A stretch of 64,000 bases of DNA, from contig UBWZ01000002.1 in the NCBI GenBank assembly GCA_900469345.1, forward strand, positions 425,579 through 489,578, in the 5' to 3' direction. Below the pieces are notes generated by a model. That model worked only from the letters and a program-made list of their open reading frames with translations, had not been told where the DNA came from and did no database searches. Both the position numbers and the translations under genes were made by a program. The stretch is from Hyphomicrobiales bacterium (GTDB lineage: Bacteria > Pseudomonadota > Alphaproteobacteria > Rhizobiales > Rhizobiaceae). Shown here in pieces: positions 35,093-42,621 of this stretch. The stretch's first letter is position 1, and every line of letters begins with the position of its first letter.

Positions 35093-35929
35093 ATGCCGAT
35101 GAGCCAGCCTTCGCCGCTGCAGCAGCGCCTGTCCGCCTATCAGGACGGTGAAACCAGCGAGCAGGACCGCAACGAGACCGAGGCTCTGCTGGTCAACGAC
35201 CCGCAGGCCCGCGCCCACCAGGACGGGCTCAAGCGCGGCTGCGAATTCGGACGCCGCATCTTCGAGGACCTGCTCAAGGAGCCGGTTCCGCTCGAACTGG
35301 TGCGAACCATCAAGAACGCCCCCCTGCCCCGTCGTGCCGTACGCCTGCCGCAGGCACCACGTGCTTCGGCCGCCTTTCGGCCGACCGGTCCGCAGGCCCT
35401 GGCAGCATGCCTGATCGTCGCGGCCTTGAGCGGCGCGATCGGCTACATGGTCGGCGCCAACCCGGCAGGCCCAGCCGCTGCGTCTCTCACGGCCGCTCCC
35501 GACAAGCGCGACTGGCTGGACGAGGTCGTGGCCAGCTACAAGCTCTACGAGCGACAGCCGAAGCACGTGGCCGAAATCGGACCCGACAACAAGTCCGACA
35601 TTCTGGAGTGGCTGACGACCAATACCGGGGTCAGCTTCCGCATTCCTGATCTCAGCGAAAGCGGTCTGAGCTTTGCCGGAGCACGCCTCGTGATGGCGCA
35701 AAGCCATCCGCTCGGCATTCTCCTCTACAAGCGCGCCGATGGCGACGGCGATGTCGTCGCGATCACCTTCACGAAGACCGGCGCAGACATGGGCAAACCG
35801 ATCGAGGACATCCGCAGCGATACATCGCTGGTCTCCTGGTCGACGGCACTCGCCACCTACGTCGTCGTTGGCCCGTCATCGGCGGCCGATCTCGACGATA
35901 TCGCAGCCAAGGTGGCAGGCGTGATCTGA
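35093..35929 (+). CDS. Putative membrane anti-sigma factor
   Basis: A 278-residue protein with a cytoplasmic N-terminal part (LQQRLSAYQDGETSEQDRNETEALLVNDPQARA, the anti-sigma-like ASD shape without an HxxxCxxC zinc motif), a single helix at about residues 100-120 (ALAACLIVAALSGAIGYMVGA) and a periplasmic domain of roughly 150 residues. ATG 35093 has GGAGGG in front of it, five bases after the sigma stop, so the two are co-transcribed. It converges with the AraC-type regulator gene. Confidence 0.82.
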   Translation: MPMSQPSPLQQRLSAYQDGETSEQDRNETEALLVNDPQARAHQDGLKRGCEFGRRIFEDLLKEPVPLELVRTIKNAPLPRRAVRLPQAPRASAAFRPTGPQALAACLIVAALSGAIGYMVGANPAGPAAASLTAAPDKRDWLDEVVASYKLYERQPKHVAEIGPDNKSDILEWLTTNTGVSFRIPDLSESGLSFAGARLVMAQSHPLGILLYKRADGDGDVVAITFTKTGADMGKPIEDIRSDTSLVSWSTALATYVVVGPSSAADLDDIAAKVAGVI

Positions 35930-35967
35930 AATTGCCTCAACTGTCGCGGCACGATTGGGCCCGACGA

Positions 35968-36858
35968 TCAGGCCCTGCGCCGGAATGCCAGCGGGGTCGT
36001 ACCGACGGCAAGGCGAAACGCCCGCCCGAACTGGCTCGCACCTTTGAAACCGCAGGCGACCGCGATGTCGGCGACGGGAAGCTTTGTCTCGACCAGCATG
36101 TCGCGCGCTTCCTCGATACGCCGGCGCGTCACATACTGATATGGAGGCTCTGAGAACGTCTCCTTGAACGCTCTCGAAAAGTGGTAGCGCGACAAGCCGC
36201 AGAGAGCCGCAAGTTCGTCCAGCCCCATGTCCTTGGACAGGTTCTCCTCGACGTAGCTCCTGACCATCTCTCGTTGCGATCGGCTGAGTTGCCCGACCCC
36301 GTGGTTCGGCCTGTATCTCGCCACGGCCACCCTGAACATTTCAAGCGCGGCGGTCAGGCCAAGGGTCTCAGCGTAGATCCGTGAGGCGGGCATCTGGCTG
36401 TCGGGCATCACCCGTGCAAGCTTCCGCATGGTTGCGCCGAGCACGTCATCCTTGAAATAGAGGCCCGGACGCGCCACGGCACCGCTGAACTCGGCCTGTA
36501 CCTCTTCCTCCATCACCGCGGGATCGAAGCACACCACCGTAAACGCGTTCAGCCGGTCGGCCGGCTTTGCCCAGCCCTGGAATGTCTGGCCCACCGGGAC
36601 ATAGGTCATCTGGTCGCGCAGATCGCGCCCGGCCACGGGACGCTCGCCCGAGACTTCCATCTCGCCGTCGGCAAGCACGAGGTCGTGGTGGGCGAGGTAA
36701 TGGCAGCGGCCATCCCACGTAAACTCGTATTCCGCTGGCAGCTTGAGGCGCGAATGCTGCACCGAAACACCTCGCCAGCTGCGCGCGGCGTAAATTTCCG
36801 GCGCAGGCGCGGCTTCCTTGAAGTCGAGGCGAAGTTCGGTTTGCTCAGACATGCTCAT
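35968..36858 (-). CDS. AraC family transcriptional regulator
   Basis: A 296-residue regulator. The C-terminal 100 residues hold the double HTH: VEENLSKDMGLDELAALCGLSRYHFSRAFKETFSEPPYQYVTRRRIEEARDMLVETKLPVADIAVACGFKGASQFGRAFR. The N-terminal half has no recognisable cupin metal site. ATG 36858 or 36852 is likely; an ATG at 36978 is in frame but adds a poorly conserved stretch. The region upstream is unassigned. Confidence 0.92.
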   Translation of the reverse strand: MSMSEQTELRLDFKEAAPAPEIYAARSWRGVSVQHSRLKLPAEYEFTWDGRCHYLAHHDLVLADGEMEVSGERPVAGRDLRDQMTYVPVGQTFQGWAKPADRLNAFTVVCFDPAVMEEEVQAEFSGAVARPGLYFKDDVLGATMRKLARVMPDSQMPASRIYAETLGLTAALEMFRVAVARYRPNHGVGQLSRSQREMVRSYVEENLSKDMGLDELAALCGLSRYHFSRAFKETFSEPPYQYVTRRRIEEARDMLVETKLPVADIAVACGFKGASQFGRAFRLAVGTTPLAFRRRA

Positions 36859-37190
36859 CGTATGTGCATCATGGATTGCAATGGCTTTCGCTCCTTCTCC
36901 CTTTGCAGGCGCAAACAGGGCTCGGGAGAGCAATAAAATGTGGAACTGAGCAAGATCCATGCGATTTTGCCCGGTCATGTACTGAGATCAAATTTCTAGC
37001 TGGCAGATTTAGCATCGTCAAATGAATGCCGCATTGCCCCTGCCCGGCATCGCCATCGTGCCGCGGGCTTAGAAACTGACGCGGAGCAAAATGCCAGGTT
37101 GAATGCAGGAGCAGCGAGGGCCATCCGGGACGCCATCAGCAGGCCTCAGGCAATCATCGGGTTCCACCCCGACGGCACCAGCCCGAACAA
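36859..37190. other. Unassigned intergenic region between the AraC gene and leuA 3' end
   Basis: About 330 bases that should contain the AraC-gene promoter on the minus strand. I see no convincing gene; short frames here lack ribosome binding sites and motifs. Confidence 0.4.
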
Positions 37191-37191
37191 G

Positions 37192-37213
37192 AAAGGCCGC
37201 CGGGGCGGCCTTT
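37192..37213 (-). terminator. Rho-independent terminator of leuA
   Basis: A perfect 10-bp stem (AAAGGCCGCC at 37192-37201, GGCGGCCTTT at 37204-37213) with a two-base gap as loop, so the real loop will open the inner pairs, followed on the minus strand by CTTGTT. It lies 55 bases beyond the leuA stop. Confidence 0.82.
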
Positions 37214-37235
37214 CCCATGAGGCGTAGAGGGAAGA

Positions 37236-37294
37236 CTGTCAGCCCTTCGTCTGCAGCACCCGGTGCTGTCAGCCCTTCGTCTGCAGCACCCGGT
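37236..37294. repeat. Tandem duplication of the leuA 3' end
   Basis: Twenty-nine identical bases at 37236-37264 and 37266-37294, period 30. The second copy codes for the last residues of leuA (NRVLQTKG and stop); the first lies just downstream and repeats the same codons and stop outside the reading frame's end. It is a recent-looking in-frame-sized duplication. Confidence 0.95.
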
Positions 37295-38978
37295 TGGCGG
37301 CCGAAACGATCGCTTCGAGCGAAGCCGCGACGATGTTGGTGTTGATGCCCGCGCCGAACAGCTTGCCGCCCGGATATTCCATCTCCACATAGGCGATCGC
37401 CGAGGCGTTGGAGCCGTGCTGCAGCGAGTGCTCGGAGTAGTCCGCGACCGACAGGTCGATGCCGAGATAGGTCGACAGCGCATTGATGAAGCCGTCGATC
37501 GGGCCGGTGCCCTTGCCCTCGATGCGCTTGATCTCACCCCGGTCGCTGATCTCCGCGGCGACGACCCGCACCCCCCGGTGGTCGGTGCCGGCCGGATAGG
37601 TATGGTGGTCGACGAACTTCAGCCGTGCCTCGGGCTGGTCCACGTAGCGCTCGATGAAATGCTCGTAGATGCGCTTCGAGGGAAGCTCGATGCCCTCTTC
37701 GTCGGTGATCCGCTGGATCTCCTCGCGGTATTCCACCTGCAGCGCGCGCGGCAGGTTCAGCCCGTAGTCCTGGCTCAGCACATAGGCGATGCCGCCCTTG
37801 CCGGACTGCGAGTTGATGCGGATGATCGCTTCGTAGGAGCGCCCTACGTCGCGCGGGTCGATCGGCAGGTAAGGCACCTCCCAGGCCGGATGATTGGCGA
37901 CCTTGATCGCCTTCATCCCCTTGTTGATCGCATCCTGGTGCGAGCCGGAAAACGCCGTGTAGACCAGCTCGCCGACGTAAGGGTGACGCTCGGGGATCGT
38001 CATCTCGTTGGAGTACTCGTAGACGTCCTTGATCCGCTCGATGTTGGAGCAGTCCAGCTTCGGGTCGACCCCTTGCGTGTACATGTTGAGCGCCATCGTC
38101 ACCACGTCGACATTGCCGGTGCGCTCGCCATTGCCGAACAGCGTGCCTTCGACGCGATCGGCACCCGCCATCAGGCCGAGCTCGGTCGCCGCAATCCCGG
38201 TACCGCGGTCATTGTGCGGATGCAGCGAAATGATCAGGTTTTCGCGGTTGTCGATGTTACGGCACATCCACTCGATCTGGTCGGCATAGATGTTGGGCGT
38301 CGCCATCTCGACGGTCGACGGCAGGTTGATGATCAGCTTGTTGTCGGGCGTCGGCTTCATTTCCGCAATCACGGCGTTGCAGATCTCCAGTGCGACCTCG
38401 AGTTCCGTCCCGGTAAAGCTTTCCGGCGAATACTCGAAACGGTAGCCGCCACCGGCCTTGGCGGCCATGTCGGAGATCATCTTGGCAGCATCGACGGCGA
38501 TCTGCTTGATGCCGGCCACATCCTTGCCGAACACCACCCGGCGCTGCAGCTCCGACGTCGAATTGTAGAAGTGGATGATCGGCCGATGCGCGCCCTCGAG
38601 CGCCTCGAAGGTCCGCGTGATCAGCTCGGGACGGCACTGCACCAGCACCTGCAGCGACACGTCCTGCGGCACCCCGCCCTCTTCGACGCACCAGCGGGCG
38701 AAATCGAAATCGGTCTGCGAGGCCGACGGAAAGCCGATCTCGATTTCCTTGAAGCCCATTTCCAGCAGCAGCTTGAACATCCGCGCCTTGCGGTCGTGCC
38801 CCATCGGGTTGACCAGCGACTGGTTGCCGTCGCGCAGGTCGACCGAGCACCAGATCGGCGCCGTGTCAATGACCTTCGACGGCCAGGTCCGGTCGGGAAT
38901 GTTGATGGCCGGGTAGGGCCGGTATTTTACGCTCGCATCGGGCATGCCGGATCGGGTGGATGTGCTCTTGGCGTCCAT
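37269..38978 (-). CDS. leuA: 2-isopropylmalate synthase
   Basis: A 569-residue enzyme condensing acetyl-CoA with 2-ketoisovalerate, the first step of leucine synthesis. The TIM barrel begins APIWCSVDLRDGNQSL (catalytic Arg and metal-binding Asp), continues with GFPSASQTDFDFARWC and has the metal-binding HPHNDRGTG; the C-terminal part is the leucine-sensing regulatory domain. Length and the APIWCSVDLRDGNQ form place it in the longer alpha-proteobacterial/actinobacterial-type group. ATG 38978 is preferred; the frame is open to 38999. A leader region with a Leu-rich peptide precedes it. Confidence 0.95.
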   Translation of the reverse strand: MDAKSTSTRSGMPDASVKYRPYPAINIPDRTWPSKVIDTAPIWCSVDLRDGNQSLVNPMGHDRKARMFKLLLEMGFKEIEIGFPSASQTDFDFARWCVEEGGVPQDVSLQVLVQCRPELITRTFEALEGAHRPIIHFYNSTSELQRRVVFGKDVAGIKQIAVDAAKMISDMAAKAGGGYRFEYSPESFTGTELEVALEICNAVIAEMKPTPDNKLIINLPSTVEMATPNIYADQIEWMCRNIDNRENLIISLHPHNDRGTGIAATELGLMAGADRVEGTLFGNGERTGNVDVVTMALNMYTQGVDPKLDCSNIERIKDVYEYSNEMTIPERHPYVGELVYTAFSGSHQDAINKGMKAIKVANHPAWEVPYLPIDPRDVGRSYEAIIRINSQSGKGGIAYVLSQDYGLNLPRALQVEYREEIQRITDEEGIELPSKRIYEHFIERYVDQPEARLKFVDHHTYPAGTDHRGVRVVAAEISDRGEIKRIEGKGTGPIDGFINALSTYLGIDLSVADYSEHSLQHGSNASAIAYVEMEYPGGKLFGAGINTNIVAASLEAIVSAANRVLQTKG

Positions 38979-38998
38979 GGTGTCGTCTCTTCGCTTCA

Positions 38999-39040
38999 CG
39001 CATCGCTCAGTGCCTCTTGGGGCACACCGTTTGCGATGCG
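38999..39040 (-). other. Hairpin in the leuA leader just before the start
   Basis: CGCATCGC (38999-39006 on plus) pairs with GCGATGCG (39033-39040), with a nested GTGCC/GGCAC stem (39010-39014, 39021-39025). It ends about 20 bases upstream of the leuA ATG. It lacks a U-tract, so if regulatory it would act on translation or as an alternative structure. A second stem pairs 39083-39089 with 39124-39130. Confidence 0.55.
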
Positions 39041-39128
39041 GACCTGTCGCGGTCTGTGGTCTATCGAATGTGCTGATGATACGAGGAGCTCTTGACGCCG
39101 GACGGGCTTGTCGGCCGCCGGGCGCTCC

Positions 39129-39254
39129 TCAACGGACCCGGCAACCGCGCGTAAGGTCGAGGCTAAGAAGCGAGTTTAGGGCGAACGAAGACGCGCGGTC
39201 AGCCATATGGCCCGCGGCGTATGAAGCAGAAATGGGGTCGCCCGAAATCTTCAT
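39129..39254 (-). CDS. Candidate leucine leader peptide of leuA
   Basis: An ORF of 41 codons from ATG 39254 to TGA 39129-39131, with an internal in-frame ATG at 39206 giving a 25-residue form. The C-terminal half contains the Leu-rich run LNSLLSLDL (codons CTA, CTT, CTT, CTC, CTT), five Leu in nine residues, 151 bases upstream of leuA. No ribosome binding site precedes either ATG, but the promoter described at 39261-39289 puts the transcript start exactly on ATG 39254, so it would be a leaderless message. Confidence 0.6.
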   Translation of the reverse strand: MKISGDPISASYAAGHMADRASSFALNSLLSLDLTRGCRVR

Positions 39255-39260
39255 GCTGTT

Positions 39261-39289
39261 TTTATAGCGGCGGCTTTCCGGTTCGACAA
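39261..39289 (-). promoter_or_regulatory. Predicted sigma-70 promoter of leuA
   Basis: On the minus strand, -35 TTGTCG (39284-39289), a 17-base spacer and -10 TATAAA (39261-39266). The seventh base after the hexamer is 39254, the A of the leader ATG. Spacing and hexamers resemble the trpL promoter elsewhere in the window. Confidence 0.6.
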
Positions 39290-39394
39290 GGGTGCATCGG
39301 CCCGCGGGCCAGCAAATTTCAAAAGCTGCAACCCCGCTCTATTGACAACCTAAGCGATTTATTTACGGTAAAGCAACCTTGAGGGGAGGAAGCC

Positions 39395-39727
39395 ATGGGT
39401 GGGATCTATTCGCTGCTGACCGCATCGATTGCGATCGTCGTGCTCGCCTTGAGCGCAACGGTTCTCATCAAGCTGCTGGATGGCAGCATCCTCACCGATG
39501 GGATGCTGCAGACCGATGCCAGCGGAACCAGCTACGACCCGGAGCGGGTTCTCGCCCTGATCGGCACGCTGCTCGCTGCCGTCTACTACTTTTTCTACGC
39601 GCTGCAAAAGGGCGTCGAGGGCAATCAGATGCCGGAGTTTCCAGAGCATCTGGTGCCGTTCATCGGCGGCACGAATCTTCTGTTTCTCACCGGCAAATAT
39701 GGTCGCCTCGCGGGCATCATCAAATAG
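39395..39727 (+). CDS. Small membrane protein A, paralogue of the next gene
   Basis: A 110-residue protein starting at ATG 39395 behind GGGAGG. Helix 1 is about residues 6-28 and helix 2 about 52-70; a third weakly hydrophobic stretch (LVPFIGGTNLLFLTGKY) lies near the C-terminus. It shares with protein B (39740-40150) the spacing R-x2-A-L-x2-T-x3-A-x2-Y-x4-L-x2-G over helix 2 and a P-E-x6-G-x8-G-K motif (residues 83-101 here). I do not recognise a named family. The gene lies 12 bases before gene B. Confidence 0.7.
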   Translation: MGGIYSLLTASIAIVVLALSATVLIKLLDGSILTDGMLQTDASGTSYDPERVLALIGTLLAAVYYFFYALQKGVEGNQMPEFPEHLVPFIGGTNLLFLTGKYGRLAGIIK

Positions 39728-39739
39728 GGGGCAAATGGC

Positions 39740-40150
39740 ATGGCAGAGCTCAGCGTTCCGCAGGTGATTGCCCTTGTGGTGGCCATCGCCGTCAGTCTTA
39801 TCGTCCTGTCCTTGGCAGCAACAGTCATCCGGGCGATCTGGACGGAGCGGATCAGCCTCACCCATCTCCTTGCCGAATCGAGCTCAGATACCCCGACCGG
39901 CTCGTCGGGAAAGGCCAGTCTCAGCCGCTTCCAGGCCCTGGTCTTCACCTTCGTGATCGCCGGCCTCTATCTGGTCCTGTCGCTCGAGACGGGGACATTG
40001 ATCAATGTCCCCGAAGGAACGTTGCTGCTGCTCGGCATCAGCAGCGGCACCTATGTTCTGGGCAAGGCGATGAGCGGCACGAAGCCATCCACGCCGGCGG
40101 GTGACGCGGCGACCACGAAGGTGGCCGCTCCGGAGAAGCCCTTGGGCTGA
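39740..40150 (+). CDS. Small membrane protein B, paralogue of the previous gene
   Basis: A 136-residue membrane protein. Helix 1 about residues 8-32, a polar Ser/Thr-rich loop (45-60), helix 2 about 64-83, helix 3 about 92-108 and a Pro/Ala-rich tail. Over residues 63-85 and 91-109 it matches protein A at the same intervals (R63, A66, L67, T70, A74, Y77, L82, G85; P91-E92, G99, G108-K109). Twelve bases separate the two genes, so they are one operon, and the two products may form a heteromeric complex. A secreted nuclease follows 107 bases later. Confidence 0.7.
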   Translation: MAELSVPQVIALVVAIAVSLIVLSLAATVIRAIWTERISLTHLLAESSSDTPTGSSGKASLSRFQALVFTFVIAGLYLVLSLETGTLINVPEGTLLLLGISSGTYVLGKAMSGTKPSTPAGDAATTKVAAPEKPLG

Positions 40151-40199
40151 AACGGCACGCCATCGGCCGGGCCAAAGGTGCCGAAACCATTGGGCCGGC

Positions 40200-40234
40200 A
40201 CCCAGTCTCCGTTTGAACCCAGTCCCCGTTTGAA
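40200..40234 (+). repeat. Short direct repeat before the nuclease gene
   Basis: Two near-identical 17-base units (CCCAGTCTCCGTTTGAA then CCCAGTCCCCGTTTGAA, one base different) occur in tandem about 25 bases before the nuclease ATG. The function is unknown. Confidence 0.6.
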
Positions 40235-40257
40235 ATCCCTCACCGGAGGATACCGTC

Positions 40258-41241
40258 ATGCGTATCGCCCGCTATCCCGCAGCCATGCTCCGCCTGATGA
40301 TCGCCGTGTTCGCCTGTGCAAGCCTCCCAGGCATGGGCCCGGCGCGCGCCGACGACCCCGGCCTGCCCCTGGATCTGCCCTTGGATCTGTCGGCATGCGC
40401 CGCCCTTTTCGATCCGGTCGGCATGCCGTCGGGCATCGATGGAGCAAACGGCATGGACTATGCCTTCCGCAGCGGCGCCGAGCCGCCGGCTCCGAGCCGT
40501 GCCTTCATCTACCGGTGTACCGCTGGCGGGTTCGCGCTGCGGCTCAATGGCGTGACCAAGGTCCCGGACTGGGTGGTCGAGAATATCACGCCCGGACTGA
40601 TCGGCGACGGCGCCGAGCGCAGCGACAACTTCTTCGTCGACCCGACCCTTCCGGCAGGCTATTCCGCCCAGCTCGCGGACTACAGGCACAGCAATTTCGA
40701 TCGCGGCCATCAGGCGCCAGCGGGCGATTTCAGCGGCGACCAGCAGCTGATGGATGAAACCTTTGTCCTGTCGAACATGGGGCCGCAGGTCGGTCGCTGT
40801 TTCAACCAGGGTATCTGGCGCGATCTCGAGACCGGCATCCGCAGCCTTGTCGGCAGCAGGAAGAGGCTGATCGTCTTCACCGGGCCGATCTTCGAGGGTC
40901 CCCTGCACACCATCGCCGACCACAAGGCTGAGATGGAGAAGCACGCAAGAGCCGCCCGCGGACTGCCGCAGCAACCCGCCGCGGACAGCGACGCGCCGCC
41001 TGCGCCCTCCCCGGCCGTCCCCGATGCCTTTTACAAGATCGTCTACGATCCGGGCGGCGGGCGCACGATAGCCTTCCGCTTTCCCAACAAGGCGCTGTGC
41101 AAGACCTCCTATCGGGAGCGGCAGTTCCTCACCTCCGTCGACGCGATCGAGGAAGAGACGGGGTTCGATTTCCTGCCGAAACTGCCCCAGCGCGACCAGG
41201 TCATGATGGAGCGGGAAACGCTCCCGGCGTGGAACTGGTAA
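40258..41241 (+). CDS. Secreted DNA/RNA non-specific endonuclease (NUC/NucA family)
   Basis: A 327-residue protein with a signal peptide (MLRLMIAVFACASL then MGPARA), followed by a beta-beta-alpha-metal nuclease domain. The catalytic motif is FDRGHQAPAGD (DRGH, with the general-base His), and LSNMGPQVGRCFNQGIWRDLE provides the metal-binding Asn and the usual downstream helix. A Pro/Ala-rich insertion (AADSDAPPAPSPAVP) interrupts the C-terminal half. The product is probably periplasmic or extracellular and degrades DNA and RNA. No immunity protein was recognised; the two upstream membrane proteins are the only same-strand neighbours. Confidence 0.93.
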   Translation: MRIARYPAAMLRLMIAVFACASLPGMGPARADDPGLPLDLPLDLSACAALFDPVGMPSGIDGANGMDYAFRSGAEPPAPSRAFIYRCTAGGFALRLNGVTKVPDWVVENITPGLIGDGAERSDNFFVDPTLPAGYSAQLADYRHSNFDRGHQAPAGDFSGDQQLMDETFVLSNMGPQVGRCFNQGIWRDLETGIRSLVGSRKRLIVFTGPIFEGPLHTIADHKAEMEKHARAARGLPQQPAADSDAPPAPSPAVPDAFYKIVYDPGGGRTIAFRFPNKALCKTSYRERQFLTSVDAIEEETGFDFLPKLPQRDQVMMERETLPAWNW

Positions 41242-41256
41242 TCGGACCGTCGCTCT

Positions 41257-42438
41257 TCAGTGTCGTTTCGCCAGCCCTTGGCGCAGCGCCATCATCACCC
41301 CGCCCGCGACCAGGCCCCAGAAGGCGCCGGAAATGCCGGCAAACGACAGGCCGGAAGCGGTGACCAGGAAGGTGATGGCCGCGGCCTCCCGCGTTTCCGG
41401 ATCCCGGTAGGCGGCAAAGGCGGCATTCGAAAATGCGCCGATCAGTCCAAGCCCTGCCACCGCCTGCAGCAGGATCGGCGGCGCCAGCGAGACGAAGGCG
41501 ATGATCGCGCCCGCCAGGAGGCCAAGCACCACATAGCCGATGCCGCCGACGATCGCCGCCCAGTAGCGGCGCTGCGGATCCGGGTTGGCATCGTCGCTGG
41601 CACACATGGCAGCCGTGATCGCCGCCATGTTGACGGGCACGCCGCCGGTCAGGCTGCACAGCATCGACATCAGACCGGTCCCGATGAACAGGATCCCCGG
41701 CGGCGGCTCGTAGTGATGCACCTTGAGGATGGCGATCCCCGGAATATTCTGCGAGGCCATGGTGACGATGAACAGCGGCACCGCCACCGACACGAAGCCG
41801 TGCCAGGTGAAGACGGGCGCGACGAAGGTGAGGTCCGGATGCACCGCAGCGCGCAGCTGTGCCATCGCATCGACCGGCAGCTCCACCCCGAAGATCAGCA
41901 CCAGCACCAGTGCCGCGAGTGAGGCCGGCACCGCAAACAGCCGCCACCGCGACACCACCACCGCCCAGGTCAAGACGATCGGCAGTCCGAGCGCGGCATT
42001 GAAGGCGACCGCCTTGACCGGCGCCAGGCACAGTCCGAGCAGGATGCCGGCGAGCATCGCATTGGCAAGCGGCGCCGGGATCAGCCGGATCGCCCGGCCA
42101 AGCGGCCCGAACAGGCCGCACAGCGTGATCAGCAAACCGCTGATGAGGAAAGCGCCAACGGCCGCCGGAAAGCCGCCGTCGATCATGCCGATCCCCGACA
42201 GGAGCGCGGCACCCGGCGTCGACCAGGCAATGCTGATCGGCATCCGGAAGAACGAGGAAAAGCCGATCGCCAGGACGCCCATGGCGAGCGACAGCGCCAA
42301 AAGCGCCGATGCGATCTCGGGCGCCGTCGCCCCCATCGCCGTCAACCCCTGCATGATGACGGCAAACGAACTGATGAACCCCACGAACGCTGTGAGCAGG
42401 CCCATCATCAGGGCGGAAATGGAAAAGTCCTTCAACAT
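41257..42438 (-). CDS. Benzoate/H+ symporter family transporter (BenE-like)
   Basis: A 393-residue membrane protein with about 12 helices. Family hallmarks are GFISSFAVIMQGLTAMGATAPEIASALLALSLAMG, ISIAWSTPGAALL, TMASQNIPGIAILKVHHYEPP and GGVPVNMAAITAAMCAS. ATG 42438 is preferred to a start at 42483. Aromatic catabolism genes are absent from the window, so the true substrate may differ from benzoate. It converges with the nuclease gene, 15 bases apart. Confidence 0.9.
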   Translation of the reverse strand: MLKDFSISALMMGLLTAFVGFISSFAVIMQGLTAMGATAPEIASALLALSLAMGVLAIGFSSFFRMPISIAWSTPGAALLSGIGMIDGGFPAAVGAFLISGLLITLCGLFGPLGRAIRLIPAPLANAMLAGILLGLCLAPVKAVAFNAALGLPIVLTWAVVVSRWRLFAVPASLAALVLVLIFGVELPVDAMAQLRAAVHPDLTFVAPVFTWHGFVSVAVPLFIVTMASQNIPGIAILKVHHYEPPPGILFIGTGLMSMLCSLTGGVPVNMAAITAAMCASDDANPDPQRRYWAAIVGGIGYVVLGLLAGAIIAFVSLAPPILLQAVAGLGLIGAFSNAAFAAYRDPETREAAAITFLVTASGLSFAGISGAFWGLVAGGVMMALRQGLAKRH

Positions 42439-42621
42439 GCAGGCAGACTCAGCGGGCTGATACGCAAGTCTCGCATGGAGCACGGGCCGGCCACCTCAGG
42501 CAAGCCGCCGATCGCGGTGCAGGGTACGGCGTCGCATAACGAGCAAACGGGAAATGTCAGTTGCAAATTAGAGAATGTTAAAATCTTTCTGCGAGCATGA
42601 TCGCTTAAGCCGGAATGCGCC

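Noticed and set aside
39395..41241. The nuclease and membrane proteins as a toxin-immunity pair
   Set aside because: No immunity-like soluble protein is next to the nuclease, the nuclease has an ordinary signal peptide, and the membrane proteins are upstream homologues of each other with no sign of toxin binding.
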